Below, piece by piece: positions 1-7,151 of a stretch of 48,076 nt of DNA. Position 1 is the stretch's first letter, and each line of letters opens with the position of its first letter. A program made the position numbers and the translations under genes. The notes beneath the pieces are model-generated. The model searched no databases, had not been told where the DNA came from, and was given only the letters and a program-made list of their open reading frames with translations. The stretch is from Actinomadura montaniterrae (lineage in GTDB: Bacteria > Actinomycetota > Actinomycetes > Streptosporangiales > Streptosporangiaceae), in the NCBI RefSeq assembly GCF_008923365.1, contig NZ_WBMR01000057.1, positions 1 through 48,076 of the forward strand, written 5' to 3'.

Positions 1-160
1 ATGCCCGGGCGCGTCGGCCCATGCCCGGGCGCGTCGGCCCATGCCCGGGCGCGTCGGCCCATGCCCGGGCGCGTCGGCCCATGCCCGGGCGCGTCGGCCC
101 ATGCCCGGGCGCGTCGGCCCATGCCCGCGCGCGTCGGCCCATGCCCGCGCGCCTGCTGGG
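1..160. repeat. 20-bp tandem repeat array
   Basis: The unit ATGCCCGGGCGCGTCGGCCC occurs six times without change from base 1. A seventh copy has one changed base (GGGCGC to GCGCGC), and an eighth is diverged in its second half. The array probably continues to the left of the window. Because 20 is not a multiple of 3, all three forward frames stay open and give the same rotating peptide, so the open frames are a repeat artefact, not genes. It lies beyond the 3' end of the TetR gene. Confidence 0.95.
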
Positions 161-180
161 CTGCGCGGGGAGCGGCCGGG

Positions 181-882
181 TCAGGGGTCGCCGGTCAGGT
201 ACGGGGAGGCCGCCTCGCGGCCGATCAGCGGGAGCAGCACGAAATAGGTCAGGGCCGGCAGCAGCGACGGCAGCTCCTCCGCCTCGCCCGTCTCCATCTG
301 CACGTGGATCGCGCTGTAGATCCCGCCGACGATCGCGTCGATCACCGCGACCGGGACCGGCGGCAGCGACGGGTCCTCGAAGAACCCGCGGAACCGGGCG
401 AGGTTGTCGATCCGCGCCTGCCGCACCTGCGGCCCCGCGGCGTTCACCTCCACCAGCGACGCCCGCGCGAACCGCGGCTCCGCCGCGAGGATCGCGAGCA
501 TCCGGCGCAGCGCCGCCCGGATCCCGTCCGGCCACGACGGCGCCGCCTCGTACGCCTCCGCCATCCGCCGCAGCAGGATGTCCATGCCGCGCTGGTAGGC
601 GGCCAGGAAGCAGTCGTCCAGATCGGTGAAGTGCGTGTAGAACGTCTTCTTCGTGACGCCCGCGCCCTCGGTCACCCGCCCGATCGTCGTGTGCGCGAAC
701 CCGCGCTCCGACACCACCTGCACGAACGCGTCGATGAGCCGCTCGCGCTGGATGCCCGCGACCGTCTCGGGCGACAGCCCGTGCCGCCCCGGCTTGATCG
801 CGCGGCCGGGATCCAGGGCGGACCGCGAGCCCGGCAGCACGTCCGTGCCGCCGGCCTCCGGGACACCGGGCTGCCCTGCCAT
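181..882 (-). CDS. TetR/AcrR-family transcriptional regulator
   Basis: A 233-residue one-component repressor-type protein. The N-terminal 35-40 residues are Pro/Gly/Arg-rich. They are followed by a TetR helix-turn-helix at about residues 45-90 (RERLIDAFVQVVSERG, then TTIGRVTEGAGV and KKTFYTHFTDLDDCF), the classic 'T-x-x-x-I-x-x-x-A-G-V-x-x-x-T-x-Y-x-H-F' pattern. The C-terminal all-helical half should bind ligand and dimerise. I chose ATG at 882 because GAGGTG lies just upstream; a GTG at 903 is in frame but has no obvious ribosome site. It lies downstream of the symporter on the same strand but past a strong hairpin, so it is probably transcribed separately. The target genes and ligand are unknown. 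Confidence 0.9.
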   Translation of the reverse strand: MAGQPGVPEAGGTDVLPGSRSALDPGRAIKPGRHGLSPETVAGIQRERLIDAFVQVVSERGFAHTTIGRVTEGAGVTKKTFYTHFTDLDDCFLAAYQRGMDILLRRMAEAYEAAPSWPDGIRAALRRMLAILAAEPRFARASLVEVNAAGPQVRQARIDNLARFRGFFEDPSLPPVPVAVIDAIVGGIYSAIHVQMETGEAEELPSLLPALTYFVLLPLIGREAASPYLTGDP

Positions 883-890
883 CACACCTC

Positions 891-923
891 GATCCCCGAT
901 CACCTGCCGTTGGGATCACATTA
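891..923 (-). promoter_or_regulatory. Candidate promoter and operator of the TetR gene
   Basis: On the minus strand TAATGT (918-923) fits an actinobacterial -10. Inverted copies of GGGATC (912-917) and GATCCC (891-896) flank the expected start of transcription. This would suit autorepression by the downstream TetR protein. No convincing -35 is visible. Confidence 0.25.
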
Positions 924-977
924 CTTCGCGTCCCCGCCGGACGGGGATGTCCGGGCGGTGCGGCACGGGTCACACGA

Positions 978-1011
978 ACGACGCCCGCGCCGAACAGGGC
1001 GCGGGCGTCGT
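978..1011 (-). terminator. Hairpin terminator downstream of the symporter
   Basis: A perfect 14-bp stem (978-991 with 998-1011) closes a 6-base loop. There is no U tract, which is common for actinobacterial terminators. It separates the symporter gene from the TetR gene. Confidence 0.7.
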
Positions 1012-1037
1012 CCTCGTGGAGATCGGCTTGGCGGGGA

Positions 1038-2387
1038 TCAGGCCGGAACGGGCTCCGGCGCCCGGTCGCGGGCCGGCGCCTCGCCGGTGCCGCCGCTCTC
1101 GCCGGCCTCGTCCGGGGTGGACGGGCTCGACGTCAGCTCCTTCGGCGGCCCGTTGAACACCGCCTCGTCCAGCAGCCCCTCCGACCGCGCGACCAGCACC
1201 GGGACGGTCAGCTGGCCGGTGACGTTCAGCGCCGTCCGGGCCATGTCGATGACCTTGTCGATCGCGATCAGGTAGCCGACGGCCTGCAGCGGCAGCCCCA
1301 CCGTGGTGAGGGTCAGCGTGAGCGCGACCAGCGCCGGGCCGGGCGTGCCGCCGGTGCCGAGCTGCCCGATCACCGCGGCGAGCGCGATGAGCGCGTAGTC
1401 GGCGATGCCGAGGTGCACGCCGGTGTACTGGGCGACGAACACCGCCGCGACCGCCGGGTAGATCGCGCCGCAGCCGTCGAACTTGATCGTCGCGCCGAGC
1501 GGCTGCGCGAAGCTCGCGTACTCGCGCTGGACGCCGTTGCGCTCGATCGACACCCGCTGCGCGATCGGCAGCGTCGCCAGCGAGGACGACGACACGAACC
1601 CGAACTGGATCGCGGGCCAGGAGTTGCGCAGGAACTTCAGCGGGCTCACCCGGCCGAACGCGCGCAGCAGCACCGGGTACCCGACCAGCAGCATGATCGC
1701 GACGGCCAGGTAGATCGCGCCGGTGAACTTCGCCAGCGGCGCGAGCGAGCTCGGCCCGTAGGTCGCGACGACCGACCCGATCAGGAAGAACGACCCGATC
1801 GGGGTGAGCCGCACGACCCACCAGACGACCTTCTGCATGACGACGTACAGGTCGTCGATGAGGCTCGTCAGCCGCTCGCCGCGCGGCCCGATCGCGACCA
1901 GCGCCGCGCCGAACAGCACCGCGAACGTGACGACGCCGAGCACGTTGCCGTCCGCCATCGCCTTGACGATGTTGGACGGGAACAGGTTGTGGAGCACCTG
2001 CGTCCAGGTGACGGGGTCGGTCGCCGCGGACTCGCTGGCGAGCTTCCCGAGCCCCTGGCCCGGCTTGATCAGCAGCGCGACGGTCAGCCCGATCGCGGTC
2101 GCGATCGCCGAGGTCACCACGAACCAGCCGAGGGTCTTCGCGGTGAGCCGGGCGACGCTGCCGACGTTGCGGAGCCGGCCGACGCTCACCACGATCGCGG
2201 CGAACACCAGCGGCACGACGACGACCTTCAGCAGGCTGACGTAGACGTCGCCGAACGGGTCGAGCCAGTCGGCGGCGGTCTTCTCCCCGCCGCCGAAGTT
2301 GTTGATCAGGGCGCCGGCGGCGACGCCGAGCACCAGCGACAGCACGATCTGCTGCCAGAACTGCCATTTCCAGACACGGAGGTTCAT
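1038..2387 (-). CDS. Dicarboxylate/amino acid:cation symporter (DAACS family)
   Basis: A 449-residue polytopic inner-membrane carrier of the GltPh/DctA/GltP fold, expected to import C4-dicarboxylates or acidic amino acids with cations. Family marks are the serine-rich hairpin (SSSSLATLP, about 246-254), the TM7-like segment (GATIKFDGCGAIYPAVAAVF) and the TM8 signature (DMARTALNVTGQ, about 372-383). The Asp, Arg, Thr and Asn equivalent to GltPh D394, R397, T398 and N401 are kept, but the final residue is Gln where sodium-coupled members have Asp (D405). The C-terminal 50 residues are Pro/Glu/Ala-rich and probably cytoplasmic. GGAGAA precedes the ATG. It looks monocistronic and ends at a strong hairpin. 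Family is certain; substrate is not. Confidence 0.93.
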   Translation of the reverse strand: MNLRVWKWQFWQQIVLSLVLGVAAGALINNFGGGEKTAADWLDPFGDVYVSLLKVVVVPLVFAAIVVSVGRLRNVGSVARLTAKTLGWFVVTSAIATAIGLTVALLIKPGQGLGKLASESAATDPVTWTQVLHNLFPSNIVKAMADGNVLGVVTFAVLFGAALVAIGPRGERLTSLIDDLYVVMQKVVWWVVRLTPIGSFFLIGSVVATYGPSSLAPLAKFTGAIYLAVAIMLLVGYPVLLRAFGRVSPLKFLRNSWPAIQFGFVSSSSLATLPIAQRVSIERNGVQREYASFAQPLGATIKFDGCGAIYPAVAAVFVAQYTGVHLGIADYALIALAAVIGQLGTGGTPGPALVALTLTLTTVGLPLQAVGYLIAIDKVIDMARTALNVTGQLTVPVLVARSEGLLDEAVFNGPPKELTSSPSTPDEAGESGGTGEAPARDRAPEPVPA

Positions 2388-2559
2388 CGAGGGGTTCTCC
2401 AGGGCAGCCGGGAACCGGCTGTGAAAAGGGGACGGGCTGTGGGCGCGAGAGGCTTCAGCGGCTACACAGCACGCTGGCGAGGCGGCACAGGTCCACGTGC
2501 AGCCGTGCCACGAGCAGGACGCTCTTCCCGGAGAACTTCACGAATCCTTCGAACAGCGG

Positions 2560-2590
2560 CCCCCGGACCGGATGTTCCCAGGTCCGGGGG
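2560..2590 (-). terminator. Hairpin terminator of the PspC-domain operon
   Basis: A perfect 10-bp stem (2560-2569 CCCCCGGACC with 2581-2590) and an 11-base loop start ten bases past the stop of the small membrane protein. It would end the minus-strand operon. Confidence 0.65.
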
Positions 2591-2599
2591 TGACTCCTG

Positions 2600-2806
2600 T
2601 CACCTCAGCCGTCTGCGCCTCGACCGGGTCAGCACCCGGACGGTCCCGACGACGCCGAGCCCGATGAGCACCACCGGGACCATCACCGCGACCTCGACGG
2701 CGTGGCCGCCGGACAGCCCGTCGGCGAGGAAGATCCCCGCGAGCAGGAGGAAGAAGATCCCGGTCACCGGCCCCGCCGGGTCGAACCTGTACGGCCGCTC
2801 AGACAC
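2600..2806 (-). CDS. Small membrane protein, 68 residues, coupled to the PspC-domain gene
   Basis: I do not recognise a named family. It has a short N-terminal tail (MSERPYRFDPAGP), two hydrophobic helices (about 14-30 and 36-58) and a basic end (RSRRRRLR), so both ends are probably cytoplasmic. Its ATG lies 8 bases inside the end of the upstream PspC-domain gene, which suggests translational coupling and a shared function in the membrane. A hairpin terminator follows directly. Confidence 0.75.
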   Translation of the reverse strand: MSERPYRFDPAGPVTGIFFLLLAGIFLADGLSGGHAVEVAVMVPVVLIGLGVVGTVRVLTRSRRRRLR

Positions 2807-4061
2807 GGTGCACGTCCACGTCCCCGACCTTGCCGCGGATGCGCAGGTCGATCTCGGGCGGGTTCTTCACGGCCGCTCCCTCGGGCTCCAGCACGCGGAT
2901 CACCTTGGCGTTCGGGCCGCTGGTCGTGCGGTGCTCGATGCGCAGGTCGCCGAGCGCGATCCGGGCGTCGAGCCGGACGCGGACGCCCTGCGGCACCTTG
3001 ACCTCCATCCCGCCGAGGCCGACCCGCGCGTCGACCGAGACGTGCTGGCCGGTCGCGAGCGGCAGGGCGGTCAGGTCCAGGGTGCCCTGCCCGACGCCGA
3101 TCCGGTACTCCTGGTGCGTGCTGGTCGCGTTCATCGGCCGCCACTCCATGTCGCCGTACTTCAGGTTCTCCGGCAGGTGCGCCGCGACCGAGGTGGCCAG
3201 CAGCGACAGGGCGAGCAGGGTTCCCACGGCGGCGAGGCCGCGCGTCCGGAACCAGCCGCCGACGATCAGGCCCAGCCCGACGACCGCGAGCGCGGGCGCC
3301 ATGACGATCAGGGCCGACTCGGGCGCCGGGTAGCCGCGGGCGACGGGGATCAGCGCGGCGCCGGTGGCCATGGCCGCCAGCAGCGTGATCGTCGCCGCGG
3401 GCGACTTCGGGCGCTCGCGCCGCCGCTCCGGCGGGGGCGCGTCCTCCCACGGCTCCACGGGCGGTTCCGCGGATGGTTCCGCGGTACGGGCCCGGCCGTA
3501 GGTGGCGAGGTCGATCATTCCTTCGGGGAGGCCGCCGCCCGTCCAGGCCGGCGCCTCCTTCTCCAGCGAGACGCTCTTGCCTGCCGTCCATTCGGGGGAC
3601 GGGCCCGGCGGGTGACCGGCGAACCGTTCGGGGATGGCCCGGGCCGCGCCGACGAGGTCGACGCCCCGCGCGTGGGCGACCAGCATGACCAGCCCGAACA
3701 CGACCAGCACCGCGATCGAGTCCGTCGAGACGCCGCCGAACAGGCTGAGCGCGACGCCGACGCACAGCAGCGCGCCGAGCGCCGACAGCACCGCAGGCGC
3801 GTCGAACCACCGCCGGAACAGCCGTTCCGCGGCCGACGACTCGCCGGGGCTCGCCGGCATCAGCAGCGCGGCGACGATGTAGAGGAAGACGCCCTGCCCG
3901 TGCGCGAGGACCAGCAGCCCGAACCCCACGCGGAAGACGACGGGGTCGATGCCCGTGTACCGCCCGAGCCCGGTGCACACCCCGGCGATCACGCGCCGTT
4001 CCGGATCCCGCGCCAGCCGCCGGCGCTCGCCGGCGTTCCGCTCCTCAGCCATGTCCACCAT
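2799..4061 (-). CDS. PspC-domain membrane protein with LiaF-like C-terminus
   Basis: A 420-residue membrane protein. Residues 13-75 form a PspC domain (ERRVIAGVCTGLGRYTGIDP, then a transmembrane helix ending in ALLMPASPGE). A helix pair follows at about 85-130, then a Pro/Glu-rich linker (190-225) and three more helices (225-295). The C-terminal part is beta-rich (about 320-415; GTLDLTALPL, VDARVGLGGMEVKVP, ALGDLRIEHR), resembling the putative-adhesin/LiaF C-terminal domain found in envelope-stress regulators. ATG 4061 is used; an ATG three codons in, behind GGTGG, is as likely. It is divergent from a sensor kinase that also carries a PspC domain, so it is probably a sensor or modulator of that kinase (inference). 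Confidence 0.85.
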   Translation of the reverse strand: MVDMAEERNAGERRRLARDPERRVIAGVCTGLGRYTGIDPVVFRVGFGLLVLAHGQGVFLYIVAALLMPASPGESSAAERLFRRWFDAPAVLSALGALLCVGVALSLFGGVSTDSIAVLVVFGLVMLVAHARGVDLVGAARAIPERFAGHPPGPSPEWTAGKSVSLEKEAPAWTGGGLPEGMIDLATYGRARTAEPSAEPPVEPWEDAPPPERRRERPKSPAATITLLAAMATGAALIPVARGYPAPESALIVMAPALAVVGLGLIVGGWFRTRGLAAVGTLLALSLLATSVAAHLPENLKYGDMEWRPMNATSTHQEYRIGVGQGTLDLTALPLATGQHVSVDARVGLGGMEVKVPQGVRVRLDARIALGDLRIEHRTTSGPNAKVIRVLEPEGAAVKNPPEIDLRIRGKVGDVDVHRV

Positions 4062-4191
4062 CGTGGCCGCCCGGCACGCGGCGCGGTATCGGGGACGACC
4101 CTGACCGGACCCCGAGATCCCCCCGCCCCTCTGATCCCGGACCCTGAGGGAATTCGGGGTGCGGCCCTGATGCGGGCGGGCCCGGGGGCGT

Positions 4192-5433
4192 GTGACGATC
4201 GGTGACGTGGGAGTACGTGGCGAAGGCCCGCGGGACGCGGGGGCGGCGGGCGGGGTGACGGCCGCGCCGTCGGCCGTGCCCGAGGCGGCGCGGCTCGAAC
4301 GGGTGCCGGACGGGCGGCTCGTCGCGGGCGTGGCGCGCGGGCTCGCCGCGCACCTGGGCGTCGACGTGCTGATCGTCCGGTCGGCGTTCGTCCTGCTGAC
4401 GGTGGCGAGCGGGCTCGGGCTCGCCGCGTACGGCGCGTTCTGGATCCTGGTGCCCGCGCGGGAGGGCGCGGCCGGGCGGCGGGGCCGCGACTGGGGGCAG
4501 CTCGCCGTCTACGCGGTGGTCACGCTGGGGCTGGCCGCGCTGCCGTGGGGGGCGGCGGGCAAGGCCGGCGGGCTGATGCAGTGGGCGATCTGGCCGTTCG
4601 TGCTCGGCGGCGTCGGCGCCGCGATCCTGTGGCAGCAGGCCGACCGGGACCAGCGGCAGCGGTGGGTGCTGCCGCTGCGGCAGCGCTGGCTGCGCAGCCT
4701 GCTCGGGCTGCTGCTGGTCGTCGGCGGGATCGGCGGGTTCGTCGCGCAGCGGGTGGACGTGGGGCAGGCCCGGTCGGTCGTCATCGCGATGCTGATCATC
4801 CTGACCGGGGTGACGCTGATCGTGACGCCGTGGGTGGTGCGGCTCTGGCAGGACCTCGACACCGAGCGCGCCGAGCGCGTCCGGTCGCAGGAGCGGGCGG
4901 AGCTGGCGGCGCACATCCACGACTCGGTGCTGCACACGCTGACGCTGATCCAGCGGAACGCGCACGACGCGCGGGAGGTGCAGCGGCTCGCCCGGTCGCA
5001 GGAGCGGACGCTGCGGACGTGGCTCTACCAGCCGCGCTCGGACCCGGACCAGACGTTCGCCGCGGCGATCAAGGCGGTGGCGGGCGAGGTCGAGGACGAC
5101 CACGGCGTGCCGATCGAGGTGGTGTGCGTCGGGGACACCGAGCTGGACGACCGGCTGGGCGCGGCGCTGCAGGCGGCGCGGGAGGCGATGGTGAACGCCG
5201 CGAAGTACGCGGAGTCGCCGTCGGTGTCGGTGTACGCGGAGGTGGAGGGGGAGAAGGTCGCGATCTTCGTGCGGGACCGGGGGAAGGGATTCGACCTGGA
5301 TCAGGTCCCGGAGGACCGGATGGGCGTCCGGGGGTCCATCATCGGACGCATGGAGCGCAACGGCGGCAAGGCCACCGTCCGCACGGCCCCGGGGGAGGGC
5401 ACCGAGGTGCGGCTGGAAATGGAGAAGGCATGA
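4192..5433 (+). CDS. Sensor histidine kinase with N-terminal PspC domain
   Basis: A 413-residue membrane kinase. Residues 34-90 are a PspC domain (RVPDGRLVAGVARGLAAHLG). Further hydrophobic segments lie at about 104-120, 130-148, 167-185 and 196-217. A coiled region leads into a HisKA_3-type box (ELAAHIHDSVLHTLTLIQR), with His243 in HIHD the likely phospho-acceptor. The ATPase domain shows an N box (REAMVNAAKYAE, 330-341) and a G box (VRDRGKGFDL, 360-369). It should phosphorylate the LuxR-type regulator encoded 46 bases downstream. The start is GTG 4192; another GTG at 4207 cannot be excluded. The layout resembles LiaRS/VraSR-type envelope-stress systems, but the signal is unknown. Confidence 0.9.
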   Translation: MTIGDVGVRGEGPRDAGAAGGVTAAPSAVPEAARLERVPDGRLVAGVARGLAAHLGVDVLIVRSAFVLLTVASGLGLAAYGAFWILVPAREGAAGRRGRDWGQLAVYAVVTLGLAALPWGAAGKAGGLMQWAIWPFVLGGVGAAILWQQADRDQRQRWVLPLRQRWLRSLLGLLLVVGGIGGFVAQRVDVGQARSVVIAMLIILTGVTLIVTPWVVRLWQDLDTERAERVRSQERAELAAHIHDSVLHTLTLIQRNAHDAREVQRLARSQERTLRTWLYQPRSDPDQTFAAAIKAVAGEVEDDHGVPIEVVCVGDTELDDRLGAALQAAREAMVNAAKYAESPSVSVYAEVEGEKVAIFVRDRGKGFDLDQVPEDRMGVRGSIIGRMERNGGKATVRTAPGEGTEVRLEMEKA

Positions 5434-5479
5434 GCGGACCGCGGGGTGCGGGGGCCTTCCTCCCGCGAAGGAGCAGGGT

Positions 5480-6118
5480 GTGAGCGAGCTGAAGCGGGTC
5501 GTGCTGGTGGACGACCACCAGATGTTCCGGACCGGGGTGAAGGCGGAGCTCGGCGGCGGCGTCGAGATCGTCGGGGAGGCCGGCGACGTCGACGAGGCGG
5601 TCTCGGTGATCCGCGCGACGACTCCGGACGTGGTGCTGCTGGACGTACACCTGCCCGGCGGCGGCGGGATCGAGGTGCTGCGGCGGCTGGCCGGGGTGGT
5701 GCCGTCGCGGTTCCTGGCGCTGTCGGTGTCGGACGCGGCGGAGGACGTGATCGGGGTGGTGCGGGGCGGCGCGCGCGGCTACGTCACCAAGACGATCTCG
5801 GGGCCGGAGCTGACGGACGCGATCGGCCGGGTCGCGGAGGGCGACGCGGTGTTCTCGCCGCGCCTGGCGGGGTTCGTGCTGGACGCGTTCGCGGCGACGG
5901 ACGTCCCGGCGGTGGACCCGGAGCTCGACCAGATCACGCAGCGGGAGCGGGACGTGCTGCGGCTGATCGCCCGCGGCTACGCCTACAAGGAGATCGCGAA
6001 GGAGCTGTTCATCTCGGTGAAGACGGTGGAGACGCACGTCAGCAGCGTGCTGCGCAAGCTCCAGCTGTCGAACCGGCACGAGCTGTCGCGCTGGGCGGCC
6101 GCCCGCCGCCTGGTGTAG
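5480..6118 (+). CDS. LuxR/NarL-family response regulator
   Basis: A 212-residue response regulator and partner of the upstream PspC-domain kinase. The receiver domain covers residues 5-120, with acidic pocket D11-D12, phospho-acceptor Asp55 (VVLLDVHLPGG) and the conserved Lys in YVTKTI. The LuxR helix-turn-helix lies at about 148-210 (QRERDVLRLIARG, KEIAKELFISVKTVETHVSS). The GTG start is preceded by AAGGAG six bases away. The targets are probably envelope-stress genes and possibly the divergent PspC-domain operon, which is an inference from layout. Confidence 0.93.
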   Translation: MSELKRVVLVDDHQMFRTGVKAELGGGVEIVGEAGDVDEAVSVIRATTPDVVLLDVHLPGGGGIEVLRRLAGVVPSRFLALSVSDAAEDVIGVVRGGARGYVTKTISGPELTDAIGRVAEGDAVFSPRLAGFVLDAFAATDVPAVDPELDQITQRERDVLRLIARGYAYKEIAKELFISVKTVETHVSSVLRKLQLSNRHELSRWAAARRLV

Positions 6119-6122
6119 CGCA

Positions 6123-6238
6123 CGGCCTTCCGCCGGGCGGCCTTGCGGCGGGCGGCTTCCCGCCGGGGTGCCTCTCGGCGGGTGCCTCTGGGCGGGTGCC
6201 TCTGGGCGGGTGCCTCTCGGCGGGCGGCCTCTCGGCGG
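6123..6238. repeat. 14-15-bp imperfect tandem repeats between convergent genes
   Basis: About eight units fill the gap between the response regulator and the thioesterase. Three CGGCCTTCCGCCGGG-like units (6123-6167) are followed by four 14-bp units GTGCCTCTSGGCGG (6168-6223) and one 15-bp unit (6224-6238). Adjacent units are partly self-complementary, so the array could also fold and help end transcription from both sides. Confidence 0.85.
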
Positions 6239-6243
6239 GGGCC

Positions 6244-6678
6244 TCAGTCCAGGCCGAGGAGTTCCGGCCTGCTCGCCCTCGCGCGCCAGGCTTCGCGGGG
6301 GTCGGCGACGAGGCGCCGCGCCTCGAGGTCGAGCAGGCCGCTTACGTGCGCGACTTCGGCGGCGACGGTGCCGTCCGCGCGGCGGAACGCGTGGCGGACG
6401 CGGTAGGTCTTGCCGCCGCCCCACTCCCATTCGCACGTCACGTCGACCTGGTCGCCGCCGCGCAGCTCGTGGTGGTACTTGATCACGGTCTCCAGGTTGA
6501 CGGGCCCGAGGCCGCCGCGGACGAGGTCTTCGACGGACACCCCGGCGGCCTGCACGCAGGCGTAGCGCGCGTGGTCGGCGTACTGGACGTAGAACCCGCC
6601 GTTGAGGTGCAGTTGCGGGTCGATCTCGTAGACGCGGACGTCCATCCGGACGCTGAACGGTTCGGCGGTGACGGTCAT
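6244..6678 (-). CDS. Acyl-CoA thioesterase, hotdog fold (4HBT/YbgC-FadM type)
   Basis: A 144-residue single hotdog domain. The stretch RVYEIDPQLHLNGGFYVQYA matches the 4HBT pattern, in which an Asp and an Asn/His near the central helix act on the thioester. Then come beta strands (GDQVDVTCEWEW, TYRVRHAFRRADG) typical of FadM/YbgC proteins. It probably hydrolyses an acyl-CoA in the cytoplasm; the substrate is not predictable. AGGAGG lies upstream of the ATG, which overlaps the stop of the 109-residue gene (ATGA), so the two are coupled and share the palindromic control site at 7010-7029. Confidence 0.85.
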   Translation of the reverse strand: MTVTAEPFSVRMDVRVYEIDPQLHLNGGFYVQYADHARYACVQAAGVSVEDLVRGGLGPVNLETVIKYHHELRGGDQVDVTCEWEWGGGKTYRVRHAFRRADGTVAAEVAHVSGLLDLEARRLVADPREAWRARASRPELLGLD

Positions 6679-7004
6679 TCGGGGTCCTCCTGTCCGGCCC
6701 GCCAGCTCAGCGAGAGCTCGGTGAGGTAGCGGCGGCCGTCGTCGCGGATCTCCAGCCAGTCGCCGCGGACCCAGCCGCCGGCGGCCTGCGGGGAGAAGCC
6801 GTGCTTGCGGAACAGCGCGCTGGCCTCGGCCCTGGTGAGGCCCTGCCGGCCCCACTCGGTGATGAGCGCGAGGTGGCGGCTCTCCTCCGGCGGTCCGGCG
6901 GGGTCGGCGGCGACGGCGTCGGCCAGGGCCGCGAACCCGGCGCTGATCTGGCGCAGCGCCGCGGCGATCCGCTCGGCGCGCGGGTCCGGTGGCTCCATGG
7001 TCAT
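6675..7004 (-). CDS. Uncharacterised 109-residue protein upstream of thioesterase
   Basis: No family recognised. The protein is soluble, with an N-terminal helix rich in Ala (ERIAAALRQISAGFAALADA) and a C-terminal winged-helix-like part (LTRAEASALFRKHGF, GGWVRGDWLEIRDDGRRYLT). The latter could bind nucleic acid or serve as an adaptor. No Shine-Dalgarno sequence precedes ATG 7004, and a second ATG at 6998 is possible. A 20-bp palindrome begins six bases upstream of the start, so transcription may begin at or near the start codon. Its stop overlaps the thioesterase start by four bases. Confidence 0.7.
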   Translation of the reverse strand: MTMEPPDPRAERIAAALRQISAGFAALADAVAADPAGPPEESRHLALITEWGRQGLTRAEASALFRKHGFSPQAAGGWVRGDWLEIRDDGRRYLTELSLSWRAGQEDPE

Positions 7005-7009
7005 AGCTT

Positions 7010-7029
7010 AGCAATCGGTACCGATCGCT
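7010..7029 (-). promoter_or_regulatory. 20-bp palindromic operator upstream of the thioesterase operon
   Basis: AGCAATCGGTACCGATCGCT is a palindrome with one mismatched pair around a perfect 12-bp core (7014-7025). Size and symmetry fit a TetR/MarR-type operator. It sits directly in front of the minus-strand operon and within the divergent promoter region. Confidence 0.55.
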
Positions 7030-7151
7030 TTGCGATGGGAGGGCCGCTCACTCCGTGCTACGTCGCCGTAATGGGTGTGAGCAAAATGTAATGTCCGGAA
7101 TGTCGGGCATCATGATCAAGTGGTGCGCGGGATGTGACAGGGTCGCCTCCC

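Noticed and set aside
1..1275. Long open frame on the plus strand across the repeat and the TetR gene
   Set aside because: It is antisense to a clear TetR protein and begins in a tandem repeat; the product is Arg/Pro-rich without any domain.
1413..4205. 930-codon open frame antisense to the symporter and PspC genes
   Set aside because: Typical GC-rich shadow frame; the minus-strand genes carry real family motifs, and this one has only Arg/Asp/Gln-rich low complexity.
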